This document shows positions 25,953-38,516 of a stretch of DNA of 64,000 bases, one piece after another. The translations under genes were made by a program, and so were the position numbers. The notes beneath the pieces are model-generated. The model made no database searches. It was not told where the DNA came from and saw nothing but the letters and a program-made list of their open reading frames with translations. This DNA comes from Paulinella micropora. Taxonomy: Eukaryota > Cercozoa > Imbricatea > Euglyphida. The stretch covers positions 301,436-365,435 of the forward strand of contig BJOX01000007.1 in NCBI GenBank assembly GCA_009731375.1. Reading direction: 5' to 3'. How positions within the stretch are numbered: position 1 is the first letter of the stretch; each line of letters starts with the position of its first letter.

Positions 25953-25991
<39 letters not shown>

Positions 25992-25996
25992 GTAGG

Positions 25997-26028
<32 letters not shown>

Positions 26029-26087
26029 CACAGGTCGATAAGTAAACCTTCCTAAATACATACATACATCTCTGCCTGCCGTGTAGC

Positions 26088-26135
<48 letters not shown>

Positions 26136-26195
26136 CGGTAGGTCGGTGAGTAACCCTTCCTAAATACATACATACATCTCTGCCTGCCGTGTAGT

Positions 26196-26227
<32 letters not shown>

Positions 26228-26316
26228 GGATAGATAGATAGATAGATAATCACAGGCCCATAAGTAACCCTTCCTAAATACATACACACATCTCTGCCTG
26301 CCGTGTAGTAGAAAGG

Positions 26317-26349
<33 letters not shown>

Positions 26350-26495
26350 CGATAAATAGATAGATAGATGGATGGATGGATGGATGGATAGATAGATAGA
26401 TAGATACATAGATAGATAGATAGATAGATAGATAGGTAGGTCGGTCAGTAACCCTTCCTAAATACATACATGCATCTCTGCCTGCCGTGTAGTAC

Positions 26496-26530
<35 letters not shown>

Positions 26531-26593
26531 CATAGGTAGATAGATGAGTAACCCTTCCTAAATACATACATACATATCTCCCTGCCGTGTAGT

Positions 26594-26631
<38 letters not shown>

Positions 26632-26685
26632 GTCGGCGAGTAACCCTTCCTAAATACATACATACCATTCTGCCTGCCGTGTAGT

Positions 26686-26722
<37 letters not shown>

Positions 26723-26798
26723 TATAGATAGATAGGTAGGTAGGTCGGAACCCTTCCTAAATACATACATACATCTCTGCCTACCGTGTAGTAGATAA

Positions 26799-26862
<64 letters not shown>

Positions 26863-26920
26863 GTAGGTCGGTCAGTAACCCTTCCTAAATACATACATAC
26901 ATCTCTGCCTACCGTGTAGT

Positions 26921-26959
<39 letters not shown>

Positions 26960-26979
26960 CAGGTAGATAGATAGACAGG

Positions 26980-27028
<49 letters not shown>
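25791..27028. repeat. (GATA)n satellite with CCTTCCTAAATACATACA anchor, left part
   Basis: An (ACAT)n prelude and a TTTCGATTTGAGAGTAAAAG word (near 25927) precede eight anchors: GTAACCCTTCCTAAATACAT, then ACATACATCTCTGCCTGCCG, then TGTAGTAGAAA, each followed by GATA. They start near 26041, 26151, 26264, 26449, 26550, 26640, 26750 and 26875. Confidence 0.9.
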
Positions 27029-27289
27029 GAGATATCGACTAATGTCAGAAAAAAGGAGCTTCTGATTTCGTCAACCAAGGAAGTCTGTGGGTAAAGTATT
27101 AACCCGATGCCCAGCTAAGCCGTGATGTTTGCACGGAAGGGACTGATACAGGCGATACCAAATCTCCCTAGTACCAGGCGGGGCCAGGGCTCGTTCCATA
27201 AGCGCCCCTTGCAGAACGAGCTCCCACCTCCATTACAGAGGACCCAGTAAGCAGATGGAGTTTCGAGACTGTTCGACAGTTTATACTAG

Positions 27290-27290
<1 letters not shown>
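27029..27290 (-). mobile_element. Element B, shorter copy with inverted 5' end
   Basis: Nearly identical to 7546-7795 (one substitution seen). In element orientation it is 5'-truncated relative to the first copy. Its last 11 bases next to the GATA flank, GTTTATACTAG (27278-27288), are the reverse complement of CTAGTATAAAC at 7798-7808 of the longer copy. This resembles the short 5' inversions made by LINE-type reverse transcription. It splits a different GATA array from the one holding the first copy. Confidence 0.65.
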
Positions 27291-27336
<46 letters not shown>

Positions 27337-27352
27337 GGATAGATAGATAGAT

Positions 27353-27399
<47 letters not shown>

Positions 27400-27673
27400 G
27401 TAGGTAGGTAGGTCGGTGAGTAACCCTTCCTAAATACATACATACATCTCTGCCTGCCGTGTAGAAAGATAGATAGATAGATAGATAGATGGATAGATAT
27501 ATAGATAGATAGATAATCACAGGCCCATAAGTAACCCTTCCAAAATACATACATACATCTCTGGATAGATAGATAGATAGATAGATAGATATATATATAT
27601 ATAAATAGATAGGTAGGTAGATAGGCAAGTAACCCTTCCTAAATACATACATACATCTCTGCCTACCGTGTAG

Positions 27674-27723
<50 letters not shown>

Positions 27724-27797
27724 TATAGATAGATAGGTAGGTAGATAGGCGAGTAACCCTTCCTAAATACATACATACATCTCTGCCTACCGTGTAG

Positions 27798-27833
<36 letters not shown>

Positions 27834-27914
27834 CAGATAGATAGGTAGATAGGTAGATAGGTAGGTCGGCGAGTAATCCTTCCTAAATACATACATACAT
27901 CTCTGCCTACCGTG

Positions 27915-27963
<49 letters not shown>
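27291..27963. repeat. (GATA)n satellite with CCTTCCTAAATACATACA anchor, right part
   Basis: The array resumes after element B. Anchors start near 27420, 27530, 27629, 27755 and 27873, and in the later ones the end reads CTACCGTGTAGTAG in place of CTGCCGTGTAG. Confidence 0.9.
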
Positions 27964-28039
27964 GGATAGAGGAACCTTTGTTGATAGTTGCTCTTTTTTC
28001 GACTGGAGAGTAAAAAAAAGGTAGATAGATAGATGGATG

Positions 28040-28076
<37 letters not shown>

Positions 28077-28155
28077 ATAAAGAACTAGATAGATAGATAG
28101 ATAGAGGAACCTTTGTTGCTTGTTGGTTTTTTTCGATTTGAGAGTAAAAGAGAGG

Positions 28156-28199
<44 letters not shown>

Positions 28200-28454
28200 G
28201 GAACCTTTGTTACTTGTTCGTTTTTTTTCGATTTGAGAGTAAAAGAGAGGTAGATAGATAGATAGATAGAGGGAGCCTTTGTTGCTTGTTGGTTTTTTTT
28301 CGATTTGAGAGTAAAAGAGAGGTAAGATGGATAAATAGATAGATAGATAGATAGATAGAGGGAACCTTTGTTGCTTGTTTGTTTTTTTTCGATTTGAGAG
28401 TAAAAGAGAGAGTTCGTCCTCCTTGTAGTAAAGAAAAGAAAAAAACAAGAAAAT
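27964..28454. repeat. (GATA)n satellite with GAACCTTTGTTGCTTGTTG anchor
   Basis: Five anchors of about 50 bp (GGAACCTTTGTTGCTTGTTG, T-run, CGATTTGAGAGTAAAAGAGA) start near 27970, 28106, 28199, 28271 and 28361. The second half also occurs alone near 25927. A 40-bp bridge follows. Confidence 0.9.
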
Positions 28455-28975
<521 letters not shown>

Positions 28976-28999
<24 letters not shown>

Positions 29000-29067
29000 T
29001 ACCTCTTCTTGTTCTTCTTCTGGTTCTTCAGGTACATCGGTCTCTATCTATCTATCTACCTACCAAC

Positions 29068-29107
<40 letters not shown>

Positions 29108-29181
29108 TACACTACCTCTTCTTGTTCTTCTTCTGGTTCTTCAGGTACATCGGTGTCTATCTATCTATCTACCTACCAACC

Positions 29182-29239
<58 letters not shown>

Positions 29240-29745
29240 TACCTCTTCTTGTTCTTCTTCTGGTTCTTCAGGTACATCGGTCTCTATCTATCTATCTACC
29301 TACCAACCTCTCTCTCTCTCTCTCTCTCNNNNNNNNNNNNNNNNNNNNNNNNNNNNNNNNNNNNNNNNNNNNNNNNNNNNNNNNNNNNNNNNNNNNNNNN
29401 NNNNNNNNNNNNNNNNNNNNNNNNNNNNNNNNNNNNNNNNNNNNNNNNNNNNNNNNNNNNNNNNNNNNNNNNNNNNNNNNNNNNNNNNNNNNNNNNNNNN
29501 NNNNNNNNNNNNNNNNNNNNNNNNNNNNNNNNNNNNNNNNNNNNNNNNNNNNNNNNNNNNNNNNNNNNNNNNNNNNNNNNNNNNNNNNNNNNNNNNNNNN
29601 NNNNNNNNNNNNNNNNNNNNNNNNNNNNNNNNNNNNNNNNNNNNNNNNNNNNNNNNNNNNNNNNCCCCCCCCCCCCCTCTCTCTCTCACACACACACTAC
29701 CTCTTCTTCTTCTTTTTCTTCAGGTACATCTGTCTCAATGGCACG
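28976..29745. repeat. (CT)n/(CA)n satellite with CTTCTGGTTCTTCAGGTACA anchor
   Basis: Three complete units (CT)n, (CA)n, CTACCTCTTCTTGTTCTTCT, then GGTTCTTCAGGTACATCGGT, (CTAT)n and ACCTACCAACCT lie before the gap at 29329-29664. A fourth, diverged anchor follows it, after 13 C residues. Confidence 0.9.
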
Positions 29746-30067
29746 CCTGTATGTAATGTATAGATAGGTAGATAGATTCATAGATATATATATCCAGATA
29801 GATAGATAGACAGACAGACAGATAGACATATAGATAATAGATAGATAGATAGATAGGCAGATAGGTAGATAGGTAGCATGTATGTATGTATGTATGTTTG
29901 TGTGCATGTATGCATGTATGTATGTATGTATGTATGTATTGTGTTGTGTTGTGTTGTATATTTTCTTGTATGTACCTTTTCTTCTTCTTATTGGGACTAT
30001 CTCCTTTCACCTCTATGTATTAACACATATACACACAGACAGACATCTCGGTATTAGGTAAGGTCGG
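29746..30067. repeat. GATA, TATG and GTGTT tracts, then bridge
   Basis: (GATA)n to 29875, (TATG)n to 29940, three GTGTT units, then about 110 bp of ordinary sequence up to the MITE-like element. No gene. Confidence 0.75.
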
Positions 30068-30246
30068 GTGAAAAATTTCGGCCACCTCACCTTTCGGCCA
30101 ACCGTAAATACGGGGAATTTTGGGCTAAACTTTTATTTGTGGACAACAACTGTACCGTAATTACCGGCTGGCCGAAATTCTTCATAACTTTGAGTAACAA
30201 ATATATCGTTACTACAGGATAATTTGTTCTGGCCGAATTTTTTCAC
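30068..30246 (+). mobile_element. MITE-like element, copy 1 (three-module inverted repeat)
   Basis: A 179-bp element with 16-17-bp terminal inverted repeats GTGAAAAATTTCGGCCA and TGGCCGAATTTTTTCAC. Inside are three palindrome-like CCGTA-N-TACGG cores about 52 bp apart (30102, 30155 and a decayed one near 30207), and a further GGCCGAAATTCTTCA word at about 30171. A second copy lies inverted at 63673-63847. No coding capacity and no clear target-site duplication. Confidence 0.75.
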
Positions 30247-30940
30247 TGTTCCTTAGCTCTTATTCTTTAGTTGTGGGGATGAAAAAGAAGGAATGGCGAG
30301 GGAGGGAGGNNNNNNNNNNNNNNNNNNNNNNNNNNNNNNNNNNNNNNNNNNNNNNNNNNNNNNNNNNNNNNNNNNNNNNNNNNNNNNNNNNNNNNNNNNN
30401 NNNNGGGGGAGAGGAGAAGGGGGTATAGGACAAGGGGGAGAGGAGAAGCAGTAGTGGGGCAGTGGAAGCGACAGAAAGGCTGTAGGGGCGGTGAAAGGTA
30501 GAGAAGCAGTGGAAGGGACAGAAAGGCATTAGTGAGGCAGTGGAAGGGACATAAAGGCCTTTCTGTCCCTTCCACTGCCTCACTACTGCCTTTCTGTCTC
30601 TTCCACTGCCTCACTACTGCCTTTCTGTCCCTTCCACTGCCTCACTACTGCCTTTCTGTCCCTTCCACTGCCTCACTACTGGTAGTCAGGCAGTGGAAGG
30701 GACAGAACCAGTAGTGAGGCAGTGGAAGGGACAGAAAAGCAGTAGTGAAGCAGTGGAAGGATAGAAAGGCAGTAGTGAGGCAGTGGAAGGGACAGAAAGG
30801 CAGTAGTGAGGCACATAAAGGCAGTAGTGAGGCAGTGGAGGAGACAGAAAGGCAGTAGTGAGGCAGTGGAAGGGACAGAAAGGAAGTAGTGAGGCAGTGG
30901 AAGGGACAGAAAAGCCTAATGAGGCAGTAGAGGAGAGAGA
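30247..30940. repeat. 31-bp minisatellite GGCAGTAGTGAGGCAGTGGAAGG-type with internal inversion
   Basis: A bridge and the gap at 30310-30404 precede a minisatellite of unit GGCAGTAGTGAGGCAGTGGA plus AGGGACAGAAA. From about 30558 to 30682 the array is on the opposite strand, entered through AAAGGCCTTT and left through CACTACTGGTAGTCAGG. Short frames translating to Pro/Phe/Cys repeats are not genes. Confidence 0.9.
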
Positions 30941-30942
30941 CA

Positions 30943-30979
<37 letters not shown>

Positions 30980-31117
30980 CACAGATGGATAGATAGATAG
31001 ATAGATAGATAGATAGACAGATAGACACAGATAGATAGATAGATAGATAGATAGGTAGGTAGGTAGATAAATATATAGATAATCTAGATATATATATATA
31101 TATATATATAGATAGAC

Positions 31118-31155
<38 letters not shown>

Positions 31156-31302
31156 GTAGATGGACAGTGAGAGGGTAGTTTGATCACCCAGGTATTCTTG
31201 TTTATCATCATCTTTTTCCTTCTCCTTTCTACTACTGAGTGAACGGCCCAAAGAGAGTAGTTTGTCCGAGAGCGAACGACCAATCTCACCCAACCTATGG
31301 AG

Positions 31303-31370
<68 letters not shown>

Positions 31371-31397
31371 CCAAAAAAAAAAACCATAGGCCTGTGA
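30941..31397. repeat. (GATA)n, bridge and (AAT)n
   Basis: GATA/CACAGATA with a (TA)n insert runs to 31160. A bridge of about 140 bp (31161-31300) follows, carrying no motif I recognise, then (AAT)n (31301-31368) and an A-rich end. Confidence 0.85.
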
Positions 31398-31420
31398 TCT
31401 TCTCTTTCTCATTCTCTTTC

Positions 31421-31451
<31 letters not shown>

Positions 31452-32029
31452 GTCTCTGTCTCTCTGTCTCTGTCTCTGTCTCTGTGCCTCTGTGTCTCTT
31501 TGTCTCTGTCTGTGCCTCTGTGTCTCTGTCTCTGTCTCTGTCGCTGTCGCTGTCGCTGTAGCTGTCTCTGTCTCTGTCGCTGTCGCTGTCTCTGTCTCTG
31601 TCTCTGTCGCTATCTTCGTCTCCGTCTCTGTCGCTGTCGCTGTCGCTGTCGCTGTCTCTGTCTCTGTCTCTGTCTCTGTCTCCGTCTCTGTCTCCGTCTC
31701 CGTCTCCGTCTCCGTCTCCGTCTCTGTCTCTGTCTCTGTCTCTGTCTCCCTGTCGCTGTCTCTGTCTCTGTCGCTGTCGCTGTCGCTGTCTCTGTCTCTG
31801 TCTCTGTCGCTGTCTCTGTCTCTGTCTCTGTCGCTGTCGCTGTCTCCGTCTCCGTCTCTGTCGCTGTCGCTGTCTCTGTCTCTGTCTCCGTCTCTGTCGC
31901 TGTCGCTGTCGCTGTCGCTGTCTCTGTCGCTGTCTCTGTCTCTGTCTCTGTGTCTCTGTGACTCTGTGTCTGTCTCTGTCTCTGTCTCTTTCTCTTTCTC
32001 TTTCTCTTTTTCTTTCTCTTTCTCTCTCG

Positions 32030-32060
<31 letters not shown>
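31398..32060. repeat. (CTGTCT)n / (CTGTCG)n hexanucleotide array
   Basis: CTTTCT, then a long array of GTCTCT, GTCGCT and GTCTCC hexamers (31450-31975), ending in (CT)n. The period is six, so all three frames stay open (Ser/Val, Leu/Cys, and so on), as expected for a repeat. Confidence 0.95.
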
Positions 32061-32066
<6 letters not shown>

Positions 32067-32158
32067 CATTATTCGTACCTTACAGATTGAATAAGAAACA
32101 AATGAAATTAAATCTTTACCATATTGCAACAACTTCAGACACCTCCAACTGAAAACAG
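32061..32158. other. Bridge before PAL copy F
   Basis: About 100 bp of AT-rich ordinary sequence, nothing recognised. Confidence 0.4.
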
Positions 32159-32311
32159 TATATTATGCGGCTAGCCACTAATTTGACGTGTTTTGCGGGC
32201 GAGCCGGGCCGGACCGGCGAGCCCGCAAAACACGTAAAATTTGGCGCAAAAGCTGCATATGTAGTTTTATCGGTAACCTGACCACATTTTGTGGAGGTGA
32301 CCGATAAAATA
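32159..32311 (+). mobile_element. PAL double-hairpin element, copy F
   Basis: Both hairpins are intact. Hairpin 1 arms are GACGTGTTTTGCGGGCGAGC and GAGCCCGCAAAACACGTAA. Hairpin 2 is TTTTATCGGTAACCT, GACCACATTTTGTGG, AGGTGACCGATAAAA. It shares GGCGCAAAAGC beside the outer arm with copy D, so these two form a subgroup. Confidence 0.85.
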
Positions 32312-32350
32312 TCATCGACGATGTATCTCTTCCTCTATCAACCATGGTGC

Positions 32351-32422
<72 letters not shown>

Positions 32423-32478
32423 GTTAGATAGATAGTTAGATAGATAGATAGATAGATAGATTGGTAGGTAGATAGGTG

Positions 32479-32533
<55 letters not shown>

Positions 32534-32966
32534 TAGATAGATAGATAATAGGAAGCCATCGTTGTAAAAGCACAGTACACTAGCTTTGAACTGATGTACT
32601 CGGTACTTGTTTATCTTTTGAAATATTCTCCTTTTGTTGTTGTTGTTGCTGTTGTTGTTGTTGTGGTTGTTGTGGTTGTGGTTGTTGTTGTTGTTCTTGT
32701 TGTTTTGTTTTCCCTCCCTGTTTTGTTTGTTTGTTTGTTTGTTTTTTTGCTTGTTTGTTTGTTTGTTTGTTTGTTAAGCCACCAANNNNNNNNNNNNNNN
32801 NNNNNNNNNNNNNNNNNNNNNNNNNNNNNNNNNNNNNNNNNNNNNNNNNNNNNNNNNNNNNNNNNNNNNNNNNNNNNNNNNNNNNNNNNNNNNNNNNNNN
32901 NNNNNNNNNNNNNNNNNNNNNNNNNNNNNNNNNNNNNNNNNNNNNNNNNNNNNNNNNNNNNNNNNN

Positions 32967-33025
<59 letters not shown>

Positions 33026-33170
33026 AACAAAAAAGCTGTACCGTGTGAGACCCGTAATCTCAGGCTGTTGTACATGATCAGGGAACCTTAGACCTAACAT
33101 ACGTGCATGAATAACATAGCATAACAATAACAGAACATCTAAGGTAGCGGGACATATCGCGATTACACAC
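32312..33170. repeat. GATA, GTT, TTTG tracts, gap and A homopolymer
   Basis: (GATA)n 32350-32545, an 80-bp bridge, (GTT)n to 32705, (TTTG)n to 32775, gap 32786-32966, then about 58 A residues and 145 bp of ordinary sequence (33025-33170) with no recognisable gene. The A run touching the gap may be an assembly artefact. Confidence 0.85.
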
Positions 33171-33295
33171 ACACACACACATACATACATACATACATAC
33201 GTACGAACATACGTACGTACGTACGTACGTTACATACATTACATACATGACATACATTACGTACATTGCATACATTACATACATACATAATACAC

Positions 33296-33326
<31 letters not shown>

Positions 33327-34345
33327 ACGTTTACACTTAACATGGCTTAATATAATATTGCATAACATAAGCATAAGATAAGATAAGATAAGATAAGATA
33401 AGATAAGATAACATAGCATAACATAACATAACATAACATAGCATAGCATAGCATAGCATAGCAAAGCAAAGCAAAGCATAGCATAGCATAGCATAGCATA
33501 GCATAGCATAGCATAGCATAGCATAGCATAGCATAGCATTGCATAATAGCATAGCATAGCATAGCATAGCATAGCATAGCATAGCATAGCATAACATAGC
33601 ATAGCATAGCATAGCATTGCATAGCATAGAATTGCATAGCATAGCATACTATAAAATAACATAACATAACATAACATAACGTAACATAACATAACATAGC
33701 ATAACATAACGTAACATAACATAACATAACAAAACATAACATGACAAAACATAACATAATATAACATAACATAGCATAACATAACATAACATAACATTCC
33801 ATAACATAGCATACATTACATAACATAACATAACATAACATAGCATAACATAACATAACATAGCTTACATAACATAACTTACGTAACATAACATAACATA
33901 ACATAACATAACATAACATAACATGAACATGCCATGACATAATATAACATAACATAACATAACATAACACAACATATAATAGCATATCATAACATATCAT
34001 AAGATATCATAACATAACATGACATAACATAACATAACATAACATAAGAGAACATAACATAACATAACATAACATAACATAGCATAACATAACATAACAT
34101 ACATAACATACATAACATAACTTAACATAACATAACATATCATAACATATCATAACATATCATAACATATCATAACATATCATAACATAACTTACATAAC
34201 ATACCATACCATAACATAACATAACATAACATAACATGACATAACATGACATAACATGAAATGACATAACATAACATACATAACATAACATAACATAACA
34301 TAACTTAACATAACTTGACAATAACAATAACATAACATAACATAC
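33171..34345. repeat. (ACAT)n then (ATAAC)n/(ATAGC)n pentanucleotide array
   Basis: (ACAT)n with GTAC variants (33171-33325), then about 970 bp of pentanucleotides: (AGATA)n at 33377-33410, and (ATAGC)n and (ATAAC)n blocks interleaved up to 34340, with rare ATATC and ACATG variants. Confidence 0.95.
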
Positions 34346-34433
34346 AAACATACCTGCAAAAGAGAGAAAGGGAGAGAGAGAGACAGAGAGAGAGAAAGAG
34401 AGAGAGAGAGGGCGCAACGTGAAGGAGAAAGAG

Positions 34434-34514
<81 letters not shown>

Positions 34515-34532
34515 TAGATAGATAGATAGATT

Positions 34533-34563
<31 letters not shown>

Positions 34564-34599
34564 GCGAAGGGGAGAGGGCTAGCTGACGCGGTGTGCAGT

Positions 34600-34640
<41 letters not shown>

Positions 34641-34649
34641 TAGATAGAC

Positions 34650-34684
<35 letters not shown>

Positions 34685-34725
34685 GACATACCTGCGAAGG
34701 GCAGAGGGCTGACGCGGTGTGCAGT

Positions 34726-34805
<80 letters not shown>

Positions 34806-34847
34806 AGACATACCTGCGAAGGGCAGAGGGCTGACGCGGTGTGCAGT

Positions 34848-34916
<69 letters not shown>

Positions 34917-34957
34917 GACATACCTGCGAAGGGCAGACGGCTGACGCGGTGTGCAGT

Positions 34958-35038
<81 letters not shown>

Positions 35039-35125
35039 GAGATAGATAGATAGATAGATAGATAGCGAGAGACATACCTGCGAAGGGCAGAGGGCTAGCT
35101 GACGCGGTGTGTAGTCGGGGAGTGT
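34346..35125. repeat. (GA)n/(GATA)n satellite with GCTGACGCGGTGTGCAGTCG anchor
   Basis: Five units of the form GACATACCTGCGAAGGGCAG, then AGGGCTGACGCGGTGTGCAG, TCG, (GA)n, (GATA)n. They start near 34562, 34684, 34806, 34916 and 35070. The first and last carry CTAG before CTGACG, so the outer units are more like each other than like the three inner ones. Confidence 0.9.
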
Positions 35126-35185
35126 TATGGCTGTTATGGATGCTTGAATTTTCATGACTACATACACACACACATACACGCAGTG

Positions 35186-35224
<39 letters not shown>

Positions 35225-35229
35225 GTGTG

Positions 35230-35284
<55 letters not shown>

Positions 35285-35336
35285 AAAGAGAGAGAGAGAG
35301 AGAGAGAGAGAAAAGAGAAAGAAAGAAAGAAAGAGA

Positions 35337-35378
<42 letters not shown>

Positions 35379-35440
35379 GAGAGGTGAGAATAGCAGCAGT
35401 GTGGCAATACCATGTTTTTGAAAAAGGTAATAAGATAGAA
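35126..35440. repeat. (TG)n and (GA)n tracts
   Basis: A 60-bp bridge, (TG)n (35187-35261), (GA)n with AAAG interruptions to 35382, and a 55-bp bridge into the minisatellite. Confidence 0.85.
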
Positions 35441-36310
35441 AAAAGGCAATGAGAGATGGGAGAGGGGAAAAAGGCAATTGGAGGGGAAAAAGGCAGTGGG
35501 AGGGAAAAAAGGCAATGGGAGGGGAAAAAGGCAATGGGACGGGGGAAAAGGCAATGGGAGAGGGAAAAAGGCAATGAGAGGGGAAAAAAGGCAGTGGGAG
35601 GGGAAAAAAGGCAATTAGAGGAGGAAAAAAGGCAATGTGAGGGGGAAAAAGGCTATTGGAGAGGGAAAAAAGGCAGTGAGAGGGAAAAAATGCAGTGGGA
35701 GGGGAAATGAGAGGGAGAAAAAAGGCAATATGAGGGGGAAAAAGGCAATAGGAGGAGGAAAAAAGGCAATGGGAGAGGGAAAAATGCACTGGGAGAGGAA
35801 AAAAAGGCAACAGGAGAGGGAAAAAAGGCAATGGGAGAGGGGAAAAAGGTAATGGGAGAGGGGAAAAAAGGCAATGGGAGAGGGGAAACAGGCCATGTGA
35901 AAGGGAAAAAAGGCAATGGGAGAGGGGAAAAAGGCAATGGGAAAAAAGGCAATGAGAGGGGGAAAAAAAAAGGGTATTTGAGAGGGAAACAGGCCATGGG
36001 AGAGGGAAAAAAGGCAATGGGAGAGGGGAAAAAGGCAATGCAGAGGAAAAAAGGAAAGGGGAGAGGGAAAAAAGGCAAGAGGAAAGGGGAAAAAGGAAAT
36101 GGGAGAGGGAAAAAAAAAGCAATTTAAGAGGAAAAAGGCAAAGGGAGAGGGAAAAAAGGCAATGGGAGAGGGAAAAAAGGCAATGGGAGAGGGAAAAAGG
36201 CAATGGGAGAGGGAAAAAGGCAATGTAAGAGGGAAAAAAGGCAATGGGAGAGGGGAAAAGGCGATGGGAGGGGGAAAATAGGCCATGGGGCGGGGCAAAA
36301 AGGCAGCGCT
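35441..36310 (+). repeat. 20-bp-class minisatellite GGCAATGGGAGAGGGAAAAA
   Basis: About 44 units of 18-21 bp. The AAAAAGGCAATG part is strongly conserved; the purine part varies in length. Only rare pyrimidines occur on the plus strand apart from the CAAT. Its consensus is closely related to those at 43906-44600, 48331-50385 and 62541-62840. Confidence 0.95.
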
Positions 36311-36460
36311 GGGGAAGTGTATATTACACCTACGTGTTTGCCCCCCACCCCCCCTCACGGGAAAACAAACCGAAACCAAACTGTTGGGCGCGCGCCCGAT
36401 ATGAAGGGGGTCACTTGACTGTAAAATGGCTGCAAGGGGGCCGCAGAAAAGGCTTTAATA
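36311..36460. other. Bridge with a GGGCGCGCGCCC palindrome
   Basis: 150 bp of ordinary sequence, locally G+C-rich, with a C-rich run near 36343-36355 and the 12-bp palindrome GGGCGCGCGCCC at 36386-36397. No gene. Confidence 0.45.
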
Positions 36461-36605
36461 GTATATTATGCGGCTAGCCACAAATTTGACGTGTTTTGCG
36501 GGCGAGCCGAGCTGGGCCGGCGAGCCGCAAAACACGTCAAATTTGGCTCGCCGCATATGTAGTTTTATCGGTAACCTGGCCATATTATGTGGAGGTGACC
36601 AAATA
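36461..36605 (+). mobile_element. PAL double-hairpin element, copy G
   Basis: Hairpin 1 arms are TTTGACGTGTTTTGCGGGCG and CGAGCCGCAAAACACGTCAAA (one C lost from the right arm, loop CCGAGCTGGGCC). Hairpin 2 has lost the outer right arm (GGTGACCAAATA in place of GGTGACCGATAAAA). Confidence 0.8.
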
Positions 36606-36695
36606 CTATTGCAGGTGAAAATGTGGTAGATTTTCGGGAAGTCGCCGCAAAACTCAGCTAAATTTTTTTTTCGCTGTTTTTATTATTATTAATTA

Positions 36696-36742
<47 letters not shown>

Positions 36743-36767
36743 CATTATTATTATTATTATTATGATC

Positions 36768-36809
<42 letters not shown>

Positions 36810-36816
36810 GATTATG

Positions 36817-36848
<32 letters not shown>

Positions 36849-37530
36849 GCCGCCTGCCGTCTTAGTTGCTGTCTTAGTGTGTTAGTTTCTCTATTCATAG
36901 TGGAGTCTGATATGCCACGAGCCAGCGGCGAGGAGTCTAGATGGGCGTTCATAGTGGAGTCTGATATGCCACGAGCCAGCGGCGAGGAGTCTAGATGGGC
37001 GTCTCCAGACCACGCCACGAAAGAAATATAATATTGAAANNNNNNNNNNNNNNNNNNNNNNNNNNNNNNNNNNNNNNNNNNNNNNNNNNNNNNNNNNNNN
37101 NNNNNNNNNNNNNNNNNNNNNNNNNNNNNNNNNNNNNNNNNNNNNNNNNNNNNNNNNNNNNNNNNNNNNNNNNNNNNNNNNNNNNNNNNNNNNNNNNNNN
37201 NNNNNNNNNNNNNNNNNNNNNNNNNNNNNNNNNNNNNNNNNNNNNNNNNNNNNNNNNNNNNNNNNNNNNNNNNNNNNNNNNNNNNNNNNNNNNNNNNNNN
37301 NNNNNNNNNNNNNNNNNNNNNNNNNNNNNNNNNNNGGGGGGGGGTGTGGGGGAAATGTGGTAAATTTTCGGGAAATCGTCGCAAACACCGCTAAATTTTC
37401 GCTAAATATTTTTGCCTTCCTCACTCACGTCTTATTTGTTGATGTCTTTTTACCTGTGTGAGTCTGATATGCCACGAGTACGAGGGGTTTTGATTGCATC
37501 TCCATGCCACGCCGCAAAAGCCCATTCCTA
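36606..37530. repeat. Diverged interspersed repeat pair around (ATT)n and a gap
   Basis: Two related segments. 36618-36664 and 37351-37400 share GAAAATGTGGTARATTTTCG and GGGAARTCGYCGCAAA. Further on, 36902-37020 and 37460-37515 share GTCTGATATGCCACGAG and CCACGCC. In the first segment the GTCTGATATGCC block is tandemly doubled at a 55-bp spacing (36904 and 36959). (ATT)n fills 36680-36847, and the gap is 37040-37335. The family identity is unknown. Confidence 0.6.
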
Positions 37531-37729
37531 ATAGATAGATGGGAAGGTAGGTAGACAGGTAGGTAGATGGATACATAGGTAGGTAGGTACATAGATAGGT
37601 AGATAGGTAGGTATGTAGATAGGTAGGTAGGTAGGTAGGTAGGTAGGTAGGTAGGTAGATAGATAGATAGATATATAGATAGATAGATAGATAGAATGCA
37701 TTTCACACGAAAGCCCACTCCTGGAACAA

Positions 37730-37770
<41 letters not shown>

Positions 37771-38144
37771 AAGGTAGATAGATAGATATATAGATAGATA
37801 TATAGATGGATAGATGGATAGATATAGATAGATAGATAGATACAGATAGATAGATAGATAGATAGATAGATATAGATAGATATAGATAGATAGATAGAGA
37901 GATAGACCGATAAATAGATAGATAGATAAACAGATAGATTGATGGATGGATGGATAAATAGATAGATAGATAGATAGATGGAGAGATAGATAGATAGATA
38001 GATAGATAGATAAACAGATAGATGGATAGATAGATCGATAGATCGATAGATAGATCGATCGATCTAGATAGATAGATAGATGAGATGTCGCAAAGGAATG
38101 TAGTCCTTGCAAAGGAACGCAGTTTCACATCAAACAATAATTTG

Positions 38145-38180
<36 letters not shown>

Positions 38181-38458
38181 GGATAGATAGATCGATAGAT
38201 AGATAGACAGTCTGATAGATCGATAGATAGTCTGATAGATAGATCGATAGTCTGATAGATAGATCGATAGTCTGACAGATAGATAGATAGATAGATAGGT
38301 AGATAGAGAGCATCTCCAAGCCTCGAAGCCAAAAACCCACTTCCAGCACAAATACATAGATAGATAGATAAATAGATAGATAGATAGATAGATAGATAGA
38401 TCGACTGATAAAAGCCCACTTTCGCACAAAAAAACATTTCAAACAAAAACGCATGTAT
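37531..38458. repeat. (GATA)n/(GGTA)n satellite with AAAGCCCACTTCC anchor
   Basis: Long GATA tracts with an anchor around AAAGCCCACTCC or AAACCCACTTCCAGCACAAA (near 37516, 37711, 38330 and 38410). A different insert at 38083-38145 carries two GCAAAGGAA words. Tracts with GATC and TCTGATAG variants occur at 38180-38290. Confidence 0.85.
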
Positions 38459-38476
38459 TGTGTGTGTGTGTGTGTG

Positions 38477-38516
<40 letters not shown>

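Noticed and set aside
30645-32132. 495-codon minus-strand frame with RE/RD and Thr/Glu repeats
   Set aside because: It joins GATA, AAT and CTGTCT repeats; no domain is present.
32967-33024. Poly(A) tail of a processed pseudogene or L1-type insertion
   Set aside because: The A run abuts an N gap and the sequence to its right is not a repeat found elsewhere in the window; an assembly artefact is as likely.
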